Assembly (NCBI GenBank): GCA_050951365.1
Contig: JBMNIX010000010.1
Coordinates: forward strand, 191,146 to 255,145
Origin: JAAYHG01 sp012735455
Lineage (GTDB): Bacteria > Bacillota > DTU030 > DUMP01
DNA: 64,000 nucleotides
Reading direction: 5' to 3'
Below the pieces are notes generated by a model, which ran no database searches, was not told where the DNA came from, and was given only the letters and a program-made list of their open reading frames with translations. How positions within the stretch are numbered: position 1 is the stretch's first letter; every line of letters begins with the position of its first letter. Of this stretch, positions 34,734 through 43,681 are shown one piece after another. Made by a program: the position numbers and the translations under genes.

Positions 34734-35264
34734 TTATGCGGCCTGTTTGACATCTTTGGCTAAACCAAGTGAGCGAGCCGGTACTATGGCCAGCCCGTAG
34801 AGGAAGGGCGTGAGAAAGATGTTGATGGCGGCGGTAGGAACAACCACGGTGAGGAATAGCGCCACAAAAGAAGCAGGCAGTCCCATGAGCACCAGAGCTG
34901 AGCTTAGGAATACGACGCCGCTGATCACAGTGCCCACCAGCCCTACGATTCCAGCCAGAAGGTAGTCGTTGATCCGCCCTGCCAGGAGCTTGATCAGTCC
35001 CATGACTGTAGCAGCAGTGATAAGTTTGTCAATTATATTCGGTAGTTGACCTCCCGGCATGGTAGTGGTTAAGGCAGCTATAATCCCTGCAGCCAAACCG
35101 GCTGGAATAGTCAGCCTGGCATTACGAATGATGAGAAAAGCCACAAACAACATGGTAATATTAAAATCCGGTTTCATCCCGCCGAGAAGGCCCACAGTAA
35201 CCTGGTGGAGCACAAAGCCTACAGCCAAGAACAACGCTGTAACAACCATCTCTTTTAACTTCAT
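34734..35264 (-). CDS. trpP: TrpP-family tryptophan transporter
   Basis: A 176-residue membrane protein with five or six hydrophobic segments, matching the TrpP/YhaG family of tryptophan uptake proteins. The key external support is the leader: a T-box whose specifier triplet is TGG (Trp). Four more codons are open upstream, starting with GTG 35276. I prefer ATG 35264, as the only purine-rich site (GAGGGAG) would be too close to the GTG. It is monocistronic. Low tryptophan (uncharged tRNA-Trp) should switch it on. Confidence 0.85.
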   Translation of the reverse strand: MKLKEMVVTALFLAVGFVLHQVTVGLLGGMKPDFNITMLFVAFLIIRNARLTIPAGLAAGIIAALTTTMPGGQLPNIIDKLITAATVMGLIKLLAGRINDYLLAGIVGLVGTVISGVVFLSSALVLMGLPASFVALFLTVVVPTAAINIFLTPFLYGLAIVPARSLGLAKDVKQAA

Positions 35265-35355
35265 CCTGAAGAACACTCCCTCGTCTTTATATCATGTGCG
35301 CTATAAGATAAGCTGTCATCCCTTCACGTCATAGCTATCAACTCCTTCAAGAAGC

Positions 35356-35625
35356 AAAAACCCCTCGTCCCCCACAAGAGGGACGAGAGGTTTTCTCGCG
35401 GTGCCACCCCATTTGGGCCCTGAAGGCCCCACTCAAGAAGGTACAGGGCTTACGCCCGATACCCTGTCCCGGTAACGGTGGACTTCCGGCAGCCACTACT
35501 CCCCTGAGGTTTCGGTCTGCTTCTCCCGGGTCCATTCAGTCCACAGCTCCGTCGCCAGGTTTCCACCCGCCCCGGCTCTCTAGGCACGTCGCTATGGCCT
35601 ACTCTTCCCGATCAATGAAGTTAGT
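35356..35625 (-). promoter_or_regulatory. T-box leader (Trp specifier) with terminator
   Basis: The T-box core GGGTGGCACCGCG is at 35397-35409. In the long stem I the descending strand carries GAA-TGG-ACC with specifier TGG at 35532-35534. The terminator follows: ACCTCTCGTCCC (35380-35391) with GGGACGAGGGGT (35360-35371) and TTTTTGC. Binding of uncharged tRNA-Trp would favour the antiterminator that uses the T-box sequence. Confidence 0.92.
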
Positions 35626-35643
35626 CCTTGATTTCCTCCTACT

Positions 35644-35670
35644 TTATTACAAACCCGGTTGTCCTGTCAA
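35644..35670 (-). promoter_or_regulatory. Promoter of the trpP T-box transcript
   Basis: TTGACA at 35665-35670 with TAATAA at 35644-35649 on the minus strand. The 15-bp spacing is short, but position just before stem I fits. Confidence 0.55.
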
Positions 35671-35689
35671 CCCATTTTTTTCTCTTGTT

Positions 35690-38061
35690 TTAATTTCCAA
35701 CCGCCACTGAACGGGCGGCATTCCCAACAGTACTTTGCATTCTTGCGTCTGCCGCTTGTTGTTTTGCCATCACCACCGCCTGTCCTAGAGCCAGTCCCCC
35801 GTCTCCTGGCGGAACCAACCGCTGGGTAAAAACAGTGAAGCCATCGGCCTGTAAAGCCCTACGACCCACCCCCAAGAGATAGCGATTCTGCCAACTGCCG
35901 CCACTTAGGACCACCTGCTTAAGTCCCGTTTGGGCACGGACCTTCAGTGCCGCCTCACGCACCATGGCGATGACAGTGTCGTGAAAACGGCGCGCCACTC
36001 TGCTCGGTTCAGTACAACCTATGTCTGCCAGGATGGCCTCGAAAAGCGGGCCAGGATCAATCTCGGCCTTGCGGAAGAAATAAGGATATGGCTCCAGTCT
36101 AAGATGGAAATCCTGCGGCTGGCTAGCTGCAGGATACCAGGGAACAAGAGCCTCTAGACAGACGGGTGCCTCACCCTCGAAAGTGTTCTCCTGACAGACC
36201 CCAATGATAGCGGACACAGCGTCAAACAGGCGACCGCAGCTGGACGCCAGAGAGATATTGAAGCCGCTGGCCAGCAGTCTCTCTACCAGGTAGAGCTCCT
36301 GTCGGCCTGCAAACAAGCGACGCGCAGCTGCCCGTCCGCTCTCGCCCAGAAAAGTTTCCAGGTAAGCGAGAGCCGTAATCCATGGAAAACGAACGGCCCG
36401 TTCGCCGCCCGGTAGGGGCACAGGGGCCAAGTGATACACCCGCTCAAAATCCAAGTAGCTGCCGCATAGCACCTCAAAACCCCAAAGCTGCCCGTCTCGG
36501 CCGTAACCTGTGCCGTCCAAGATAATGCCAATAGCCTCCCCTCCCACCCTGTTCTCAGCCAGGCAGGAGGCGAAGTGAGCATGGTGGTGCTGCACCCCTG
36601 GATGCCGCTCAGCTCCGAAGTCTGCTGCCAACTGGGCCGCCAGTTTGCTCGAGCGGTAGTTTGGGTGCAGGTCGGCACCTACCACAGCAGGCCTAACCCC
36701 CAGCAGGGCACAGTAGGATTTAACCCCTTGCACCAGGTTTTCCATGCCTTCCAGACTACCTACATCGCCCAGGTGCTGGCTTAGGTAGGCCCGGTCATCT
36801 ATAAGAACACAAAAGGTGTTTTTGTTATCACCGCCCAATGCCAGCACAGGTACAGCGGAGGCGTGTGGCACAGGCACCGGTCTGGGCACATAGCCGCGAG
36901 AACGACGAAAAAAAGAGCGTTTCCCCGGCTACCACTGTGACCACAGAGTCATCGCAACGGTTGGCAATATCCCGGTTATGCCATAAGAAATAATCAGCGA
37001 TATGTCCGAGTTCCGCCACTGCCTCCCGATTCTCGGTCACCAGTGGCAGTTCACTCTTGTTCCCACTGGTCATAACCAATACAGGGGGGGCCCTCTTGAA
37101 GAAGAAGCAGGTGAAGCGGGGTATAAGGCAGCATGACCCCCAGTGAGGCCTGGCCGGGAGCCAGGCCTTCAGGCAGCCGACAGTCAGGGCGTTTAGCCAA
37201 CACGACAATAGGCCCCGGTGGGGAAAGAAGGAGCTGTTCTTCAACTTCTGTTACAACACAATGTCTCCGAACCGTCTTCAGGTCCCGACACATGACTGCC
37301 AGGGCCTTGGTTGGCCGTCGCTTACGGGAACGCAACTCTTGCACTGCCTGCGCATTAGTCGCGTCGCAGGCCAGATGGAAACCACCCAGGCCCTTGACCG
37401 CCAAGATTTTGCCCTCACACAGCAGCTCGGCCGCAAGCGTCAGGCTCCTGTCGCCTACCGCTTGGCGTCTTCCCACCCGGTTGACCAGTTCCAACTGCGG
37501 TCCGCAGGCCGGACAAGCCACCGGCTGAGCATGGAACCGGCGGTCGGCAGGATCCCCGTATTCCCGTGCACACTCCGGACAGAGGCTGAAATCCTTCATA
37601 GTAGTGAACCTACGATCATAGGGAAGGGCTTGCAATACGGTAAAGCGGGGCCCACAGTTGGTACAGTTGGTGAAGGGATAACGAAAATGACGGTCGGTGG
37701 GATTAAGAACCTCTCGTTGGCACTCAGGACAGATGGCGCTGTCTGGTGGTATCAAAGCACTGCCAACCGCTCCACCCTGGCTGGACTCAATGACAAAGCT
37801 GCAACTGCCACGCGGCGGCAGGATAGTCGTATAAATCCGGCTGACGCGTGCTAGAGCAGGTGGGCGCTCGCCCAGGGCCCGGACAAAACCGGCCACCGCC
37901 GCGGGCACCCCTTCTACTTCGATAATAACGCCTTGCCCGTCATTACGCACGCTGCCCGCAAGCCCGAATTCGTGTGCCAGGCGGTAGACAAAGGGCCTAA
38001 AGCCCACACCCTGCACCGTGCCGGTCACCATCACCAGCTGACGAACACGGTCTGCTGCCAT
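35690..38061 (-). CDS. hypF: Carbamoyltransferase HypF (two frameshifts)
   Basis: Makes the carbamoyl group that becomes the cyanide ligands of NiFe hydrogenase. Parts in order: acylphosphatase (VTGTVQGVGFRPFVYRLA, about 10-90), two zinc fingers (CPEC...CTNC and CPEC...CPAC), YrdC-like domain (about 195-370) and the Kae1-like carbamoyl domain with NYRSSKLA, HHAHFASCLAE and VVLSGGSWQN. The frame breaks in a run of seven G (37084-37090) and again in a run of seven A (36908-36914). Removing one base from each gives 789 residues and an unbroken protein. ATG 38061 is best spaced from AAGGTGG. A 170-base gap without a gene separates it from hypE. Confidence 0.9.
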
Positions 38062-38231
38062 TTTCATGACCACCTTGTTCCTGGTATGTACAAAAGAGCC
38101 TTAATCTCTCTACCCTCATGCTTTGCTGGCTGGATGGCACGCCCGCTCCTGAGCCGTCTACATAGAGTATCAGTTTCACAGATCTGGCGAAAGCAGCCCT
38201 CGGCAAGCTGAAATAGGTTTGCCGCTGCATG

Positions 38232-39248
38232 TCAGCAAATCCGCGGCAACGGCGCCCCTGCCATCAGATCCAGGAACTTGGTTCCACCTAGAGCCGTCTT
38301 AAGATAAGCGTTCCCCCTCCCCTCCCGCACCTCGCCAATAACAGCTGCCGCACGACCAAGCCTATGCTCTTTCAGAACTGTCAGTGCATGCTCCGCTTCT
38401 TCTCGGGCCACAATGGCTAGAAACTTACCCTCATTAGCCAGATAAAGCGGGTCCAAACCTAGAACATCTGCCCCTGCCCGCACCGCCCTGGCGACGGGGA
38501 GTGCCTCCTCAACAAGCCAGATATCCACCGAGGCGGCCAGGGCCACCTCCTTTACTGCCGTAGCCAATCCACCTCGAGTCAGATCGCGCATGAACCTAAT
38601 CCCATGGCAACTGGTGAGAAGTTGGTGGATAATATGGTTCAAGGGTGCACAGTCGCTCTTGATCTGCTCATTCAGGTCTAGCCCGTAGCGAGACATGATA
38701 ATGGCCAGGCCGTGATCACCCAGATTACCATTCACCAAGACAAGATCCCCTGGTCGAATCTGCCGGTACCCTAGCTCGCTATCCTCCGCTAGCCATCCCA
38801 CCCCAGTGGTGGTAATGAATAATTGATCTAGGTGCTCTCTCTCCACCACCTTGGTGTCCCCAGCCACGATCTCTACCTCTGCCTCACGGCAAGCATCTGC
38901 CATAGATGCTGTCACGCGGTTCAGTACTGACAGCTCCAGCCCTTCCTCAAGCAAGAACGAAGCCGCCAGGTACTCTGGACGCGCCCCACTTACGGCTAGG
39001 TCATTCACAGTGCCATAAACAGCCAGCTTGCCAATATCGCCTCCTGGAAAAAACAGTGGATTCACCACAAAGGAGTCAGTGGTAAGCGCCAGCCTTCCCA
39101 ATTTCTTTGGCAGTTCTGCCGCATCCCCTTGTTCCTTGAGCGCAGGGTTAGCAAAATGCCTTAGAAACACTTTCTCCACGAGCTCACGGGTTAAAGCCCC
39201 GCCGTCGCCATGTGCCAGAAGCACCACCTGGGCTTGTGTCTCCGTCAT
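38232..39248 (-). CDS. hypE: Hydrogenase maturation protein HypE
   Basis: Takes the carbamoyl group from HypF on its C-terminal cysteine and dehydrates it with ATP to thiocyanate, the CN donor. The 338-residue protein ends in the diagnostic PRIC. The AIR-synthetase-like fold shows TTDSFVVNPLFFPGGDIGKLAVYGTVNDLAVSGA and TRGGLATAVKEVA. The start lies 25 bases after hypD. Confidence 0.96.
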   Translation of the reverse strand: MTETQAQVVLLAHGDGGALTRELVEKVFLRHFANPALKEQGDAAELPKKLGRLALTTDSFVVNPLFFPGGDIGKLAVYGTVNDLAVSGARPEYLAASFLLEEGLELSVLNRVTASMADACREAEVEIVAGDTKVVEREHLDQLFITTTGVGWLAEDSELGYRQIRPGDLVLVNGNLGDHGLAIIMSRYGLDLNEQIKSDCAPLNHIIHQLLTSCHGIRFMRDLTRGGLATAVKEVALAASVDIWLVEEALPVARAVRAGADVLGLDPLYLANEGKFLAIVAREEAEHALTVLKEHRLGRAAAVIGEVREGRGNAYLKTALGGTKFLDLMAGAPLPRIC

Positions 39249-39272
39249 ACAATCACTTCCTGCAGACTGTGC

Positions 39273-40379
39273 TTAGCTGCTTCCGTAGAAATAATGGGCC
39301 GCACAGGCCCCTTCCGCCGAAACCATGCATGGACCCACCGGAGAAGATGGCTTACATTCCCTGCCAAACAAGGCACACTGGATGGGCCTGATTTTGCCTC
39401 GCAGCACATCGCCACAGCGGCATCCCACAGGCATAACAGATCTACTTGATTGCAAAGAAAAACGCTGTGCAGCGTCACGCTGGGCAAATTCTGGCCTGAG
39501 TTGCAGCCCGCTGTCGAGGATCATTCCAAGCCCTCTCCATACGGCTGCGCCTGTTCGAAAAGCCCGCTGCAGCACCACCTTTGCCCTGGGGTTCCCCAAC
39601 TCCCGCACCACCCCAAAGTAACCGTTCACCACTTGGGCCTGACCTCGTTCCAAAAGCCGCAGCAAGATCAGGATCCCGCCCAGAAGATCCAGTACCTCAA
39701 ACCCTGTTACCACCGCTGGCAGCCCATACTCCTGTGCCACCGGACTAAAGACGCGCCACCCTGTTACAGCACACACATGCCCGGGCAAAAGTAGCCCATC
39801 TATCCGCACTGCCGGATCGGCCAGCAATGCAGCCAGGGCAGGGAAAATCAGCTTGTGGAGCGAAAGCAGGCTGTAGTTCCTAATCCGCCGTTCTTCGGCC
39901 TCCAGCAAGCTTAAGGCTACCACAGGCGCCGTGGTCTCGAAACCTATGCCGAGAAAAACCACTTCCCGGTCCGGGTGGGTCTGGGCCAACTCCACGGCTT
40001 GCAAAGGCGAGTAAACAACATGCACGGCCGCACCCCGAGCCCGCTCCTGTTCTAGAGAAGAGAAACTGCCCAGTACCCGTACCATGTCGCCGAAGGTGGC
40101 CACAATCACACCGGGCAAAGTAGCCAAGGTGATGGCGGCATCAATATCCTCGGGCGCGGTAACACAAACCGGACAGCCGGGTCCACTCACCAGATCTACA
40201 CAATCAGCAAGCAGGCCACGGATGCCACTTTTGCCCAAGGCCATGGTATGCGTTCCGCACACCTCCATCAGAACTGGGCGGCGGCCATCCTTCTCCTGTA
40301 CACGGCGGGCTGTTCCCCTTATCTCCGCCAGGAGTCCGGCAGCAACTGTTGCCTCCCTTAACTTAGCCTGGGCCGGCAC
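39273..40379 (-). CDS. hypD: Hydrogenase maturation protein HypD
   Basis: Fe-S scaffold on which the Fe(CN)2CO unit is assembled together with HypC. Of 368 residues, VLMEVCGTHTMALGKSGI, SGPGCPVCVTAPEDIDAAI, GFETTAPVVA and the C-terminal cysteines binding the 4Fe-4S cluster (CRCGDVLRGKIRPIQCALFGRECKP ... GPCMVSAEGACAAHY) are clear. The open frame extends to 40454, but GTG 40379 follows GGGAGG by nine bases. It overlaps the hypC end by 17 bases. Confidence 0.95.
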   Translation of the reverse strand: MPAQAKLREATVAAGLLAEIRGTARRVQEKDGRRPVLMEVCGTHTMALGKSGIRGLLADCVDLVSGPGCPVCVTAPEDIDAAITLATLPGVIVATFGDMVRVLGSFSSLEQERARGAAVHVVYSPLQAVELAQTHPDREVVFLGIGFETTAPVVALSLLEAEERRIRNYSLLSLHKLIFPALAALLADPAVRIDGLLLPGHVCAVTGWRVFSPVAQEYGLPAVVTGFEVLDLLGGILILLRLLERGQAQVVNGYFGVVRELGNPRAKVVLQRAFRTGAAVWRGLGMILDSGLQLRPEFAQRDAAQRFSLQSSRSVMPVGCRCGDVLRGKIRPIQCALFGRECKPSSPVGPCMVSAEGACAAHYFYGSS

Positions 40380-40593
40380 GGCTAAGTTCCTCCCAGAGGT
40401 GTAGCCTGGCTTCTGCCTCGACTTTAGCCAGGACCTCCACTGCATAGCCCGCATGTACCAAAAGATAATCCCCCGGGCTGACTGGACCCACCAGGTGGGT
40501 GCCTACCTTGCTCGTAACCCCCCCATTCTCTACCACAGCCCAAAACCCATTAGAGCTGACTTCTACAACTAGACAAGGAATGCCCAGGCACAC
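40363..40593 (-). CDS. hypC: Hydrogenase maturation chaperone HypC
   Basis: A 76-residue chaperone that carries the Fe(CN)2CO unit to the large subunit. HypC proteins need a cysteine directly after the initiator methionine. Starting at the second of two adjacent GTG codons (40593) gives MCLGIP, with better SD spacing than GTG 40596. DYLLVHAGYAVEVL is the typical C-terminal part. It lies inside the 3' end of the hypB reading frame for 44 bases. Confidence 0.92.
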   Translation of the reverse strand: MCLGIPCLVVEVSSNGFWAVVENGGVTSKVGTHLVGPVSPGDYLLVHAGYAVEVLAKVEAEARLHLWEELSRAGPG

Positions 40594-41245
40594 CACGCCA
40601 CCCTCTTCGCACTTTGAGTAACCATGCCGCCCACTCCGCGAAACCCTGTTCTTTTGCTGCCGAAGTCACAAACACCTGGGCTTGGCTCCCTAAGGCAGCT
40701 AACTCTGAACGGCAGAAAGCCAGATCGAAGTCCGTGTGCGGTATGAGGTCTGCCTTGGTTATAATGACAGCAGCGGCCTCACGGAAAACCCGCGGGTATT
40801 TGGCAGGTTTATCATTCCCTTCGGTAACGCTCAGTACAGCTACCTTGGCCTGTTCACCCAGATCGAAGGCAGCAGGGCACACTAGGTTGCCGACATTCTC
40901 CACCAGCACCAAATCAAGTTTGGTCATGGGCAGCTCTGCCACGGCACTGGCCACCATCTGGGCGTCCAGGTGGCAGGAGCCCCCTGTGTTGATCTGCACC
41001 ACAGGAACCCCTAGTCGTTCGATACGCTCCGCATCTCGCGTTGTGGCGATATCCCCTTCTACCACGGCAACAGCAGCCTCTCGGGTCAAGAAAGGCAGGC
41101 TTTTTTCTAACAAGGTGGTTTTTCCGGCCCCAGGCGAGCCAATCAAGTTTATCACTGTTACCCCTTGGCGCTCAAAGGCACGCCTGTTTTCCGCCGCCAA
41201 GTCAGCGTTAACCTTAAGCAGATCCCGGGCTAAAACGACTTTCAC
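40550..41245 (-). CDS. hypB: Hydrogenase nickel incorporation GTPase HypB
   Basis: GTPase that drives nickel insertion with HypA. The 231-residue protein has a P-loop GSPGAGKTTLLE (about 39-50), the metal-linked switch region with VEGDIATTRDAERI and the NTGGSCHLDA block, ENVGNLVCPA and ITKADL. There is no histidine-rich nickel-storage N-terminus. The C-terminus after about residue 215 (RRGWRGVPGHSLSSCRSQL) is unusual and runs 44 bases into hypC; it may be real or caused by a hidden frame error. GTG 41245 follows GGGAGG. Confidence 0.93.
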   Translation of the reverse strand: MKVVLARDLLKVNADLAAENRRAFERQGVTVINLIGSPGAGKTTLLEKSLPFLTREAAVAVVEGDIATTRDAERIERLGVPVVQINTGGSCHLDAQMVASAVAELPMTKLDLVLVENVGNLVCPAAFDLGEQAKVAVLSVTEGNDKPAKYPRVFREAAAVIITKADLIPHTDFDLAFCRSELAALGSQAQVFVTSAAKEQGFAEWAAWLLKVRRGWRGVPGHSLSSCRSQL

Positions 41246-41275
41246 GCCAACACCTCCCACTTATTTAATGCCCAA

Positions 41276-41620
41276 CTATTCCCCCTCGTAATACTCTACA
41301 TAGAGCTCGTCCCCTTGAAGGAGCTGAACTGTAAGAGACCCGCAGCGGGGACAGCTGACATAGGGCCAACCTGGGGGGGAATACTCATGGTGGCAAGCAC
41401 AGCAGCGAAGAAAGATCGGCAGCTTTTCTACTGTGAGTTCCGCACCAGCACACTCAGTACCCTGGCTCAAGGCCGCAAAAGCCAGACTTAATGCCTCCGG
41501 CAGAGCACCATGACCGGCACCTACAACGAGATGGACTTTCGTTACCCTAGCTATCCCCTGTTCTTTGGCGCTCACGGCCACCATCTCCAAGAGTCCCGCG
41601 ATAAGAGACACTTCATGCAT
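41276..41620 (-). CDS. hypA: Hydrogenase/urease nickel incorporation protein HypA
   Basis: Nickel metallochaperone of 114 residues. The start MHEVSL carries the nickel-binding His2-Glu3. The structural zinc site is formed by CCACHHEY and CPRCGS (about 73-95). The frame is open 13 codons further upstream, but the obligatory MHE start fixes ATG 41620. First gene of hypABCDEF; no hydrogenase structural gene is in this window. It diverges from the flavoprotein gene. Confidence 0.94.
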   Translation of the reverse strand: MHEVSLIAGLLEMVAVSAKEQGIARVTKVHLVVGAGHGALPEALSLAFAALSQGTECAGAELTVEKLPIFLRCCACHHEYSPPGWPYVSCPRCGSLTVQLLQGDELYVEYYEGE

Positions 41621-41750
41621 ACTGCCTGCCTCCAAGTCAAGCCGCCCTCGCACAGACAAGAGAACAACAACTAATATCCCAGCAGGAGTATTTGAGTAAT
41701 CTCGCTAATATATGCCAATATGGACTTAGGTAAGAGAAAGGAGTGTCAGG

Positions 41751-43361
41751 ATGTACTGGGACGTTGTAATTGTGGGCGGCGGTGGTGCCGCGCTTTGCGC
41801 CGCCTTAAGTGCAGCCGAAACTGGAGCCAAAGTTCTTATCCTCTCGAAAACAAAGTTGGGACTGGGCAACTGCACCGCTGTGGCCGGCGGTAACTTTACC
41901 GTTGGTGTGGGTGGATTTAGACCTGAGAAACATCAAGAAAAAACAAGGGAAACCGGCCGCTGGATTAACGACGCACAGCTGGTGGAGATCCTGGCTGCCG
42001 AGGGTCCTACGACCTTAACCGCTCTCACAAGATACGACGTCAAGATGGACCTAACACCTGGCATGATTTCTGTGGCCCCGTACGCGGCCCGCGTCATTAC
42101 TGCAGGTACGGCCTTTACCCTGCCGCTCGTTCGGGCGATTCAGGATAACCCTAACATTAGCATCGAAGAACGGGCCTTGGTGACAGAAATACTCATCAAG
42201 GATAACAAGTGCCATGGAGTTGAATACCTTGATCTCAAAAAAGGAAGCGTCGAGCAGGTAAGAACCAAGGCAGCAGTGGTGGCCACAGGCGGTTTCGGCC
42301 AGCTTTATGAACGTACGGACAACCCAGTTCGCACCACTGGCGACGGCTACGCTCTCATTTATAATCTGGGCCTCACCCTAACGGATATGGAGTTTGTACA
42401 GTTCTTCCCCCTGGGTTTTGCAGATCCTAACCTTCCGGGCTGGATGATCCCCCTGTCCCTTATCGATCATGTTCCCCTCACCAACAACCAAGGATATGAG
42501 TTTCTGCGCGCCAAGCTGCCCGAATGGGGGCTGAAATCCGGGGCTGGCGCAGAACGCTATGCCCGGGATCGTTCCGCTCAAACAGTAGCCAAAGAGATCG
42601 CCGCCGGTCGAGGTGCTTACCTGCACCTGAACAAATTGCCTGCAACAGCTTGGGAAAGTGGCATCGTGGCCGACCTGGAGCGAATGGCGAGAGGCAAGAT
42701 TGACCTAAAGCGCGATCCAGTGGCGGTAGCTCCTACACAGCATTTCTGTTGTGGCGGCATTGTCATCGGCACCAACGGTGAAACCGAAGTAGCCGGGCTT
42801 TTCGCGTGTGGTGAGGTCGCCGCAGGGGTTCACGGTGCCAACCGGGTTGGTGGCAATGCACTAACAGAACTAGTGGTGTTCGGTACCCGAGCCGGAAAAA
42901 CAGCAGCGGCCTACGCAGCACAGGCCCCAGCCCCGTCAACTGCCTCTACCCGAGCCGGAAGCAGCAGCACCCGCCTGGAAAAATGGCAGCAGGGCCGAGG
43001 CATGAATCCCAAAGAGTTTAAGAGCCGCCTCCAGGCCCTTGCCAGCCAGCACCTGGGCGTACTGCGCTCGGCAGCCGGCCTGAACCAGGCTCTGGAAGAA
43101 CTAGAAGCCTTAAGAAGCGAACTTGCAAACCTCAGCGCCCCAACCCTGCGCGAGCTGCAGGACGCCGTGGAAGCCGAAAACCTTTACCTCATTGCCCTCA
43201 TGGTGGCCCGGGCTGCTCTTTTCCGCGAGGAAAGCCGCGGCGTCCACTACCGTGAGGACTTTCCCGCCGAAGATGACCAAAACTGGCGCTGCAACATCTA
43301 CATCTGTCGTGGTACAGATGGTACACCAGAGCTGATAAAAAGGCCCCTAACCGCCCAATAA
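41751..43361 (+). CDS. Fumarate reductase/succinate dehydrogenase-type flavoprotein
   Basis: The 536-residue FAD protein is similar to FrdA/SdhA and L-aspartate oxidase. An N-terminal dinucleotide fold (VVIVGGGGAALCAALSAAETGA), VVATGGFGQLY, APTQHFCCGGI and the FAD-binding GLFACGEVAAGVHGANRVGGNALTE are complete. A helical C-terminal domain follows (about 420-536). There is no signal peptide or TAT motif and no neighbouring Fe-S or membrane-anchor subunit gene. It may be a soluble fumarate/enoate reductase or aspartate oxidase-like enzyme; adprAB-type function cannot be told. AAAGGAG precedes ATG 41751. Confidence 0.8.
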   Translation: MYWDVVIVGGGGAALCAALSAAETGAKVLILSKTKLGLGNCTAVAGGNFTVGVGGFRPEKHQEKTRETGRWINDAQLVEILAAEGPTTLTALTRYDVKMDLTPGMISVAPYAARVITAGTAFTLPLVRAIQDNPNISIEERALVTEILIKDNKCHGVEYLDLKKGSVEQVRTKAAVVATGGFGQLYERTDNPVRTTGDGYALIYNLGLTLTDMEFVQFFPLGFADPNLPGWMIPLSLIDHVPLTNNQGYEFLRAKLPEWGLKSGAGAERYARDRSAQTVAKEIAAGRGAYLHLNKLPATAWESGIVADLERMARGKIDLKRDPVAVAPTQHFCCGGIVIGTNGETEVAGLFACGEVAAGVHGANRVGGNALTELVVFGTRAGKTAAAYAAQAPAPSTASTRAGSSSTRLEKWQQGRGMNPKEFKSRLQALASQHLGVLRSAAGLNQALEELEALRSELANLSAPTLRELQDAVEAENLYLIALMVARAALFREESRGVHYREDFPAEDDQNWRCNIYICRGTDGTPELIKRPLTAQ

Positions 43362-43370
43362 GATATCCCA

Positions 43371-43601
43371 CTACCAGAAGGAAGGGGGAATTGAGGGGAA
43401 ACTCAGTCGGTTAGCCACGACCCTTTCTTCGCTTGCCCTGTAGCTGATGGCAAGGCGCGGACAACGTTCCAGGCACGCCAGGCACAGGAGACAGGAGCCG
43501 GAATCAATGGTCGCGGCTTCTTTTTTACCCTGCAGGCTGATGGCCTCGGCTGGATAGACGCGGGTACACAGATCATCCGCCAGGACTTTTTCCCTTACCA
43601 A
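43371..43601 (-). CDS. Small ferredoxin-like protein with one 4Fe-4S motif
   Basis: A 76-residue open frame starting with TTG 43601. It has one complete 4Fe-4S motif CLLCLACLERCP at about 37-48. The first half (DLCTRVYPAEAI) looks like a second ferredoxin repeat that has kept only one cysteine, so it is a degenerate 2[4Fe-4S] protein. It follows the Fe-S aldo/keto reductase gene in the same direction, 80 bases downstream, and converges on the flavoprotein gene. The start and function are uncertain. Confidence 0.5.
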   Translation of the reverse strand: MVREKVLADDLCTRVYPAEAISLQGKKEAATIDSGSCLLCLACLERCPRLAISYRASEERVVANRLSFPSIPPSFW

Positions 43602-43681
43602 GCCCTACGCCTAAGACCGGCGGCAAGACAGTTACTGGGTAATAGCAATGGGGCTCCACTTTCTAGGTGGAGCCGCTGGCG

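Noticed and set aside
37997..38230. 77-codon minus-strand frame filling the hypE-hypF gap
   Set aside because: It has no ribosome-binding site of note, overlaps the hypF start in another frame and resembles no family I know.
41621..41750. TGGCATATATTAGC upstream of hypA as a sigma-54 promoter
   Set aside because: GG and GC are separated by 9 bases instead of 10, and the -24 core is imperfect; rpoN presence alone is not enough.
43652..43674. Hairpin GGCTCCAC/GTGGAGCC as a terminator after the aldo/keto reductase
   Set aside because: No T-run on either strand.
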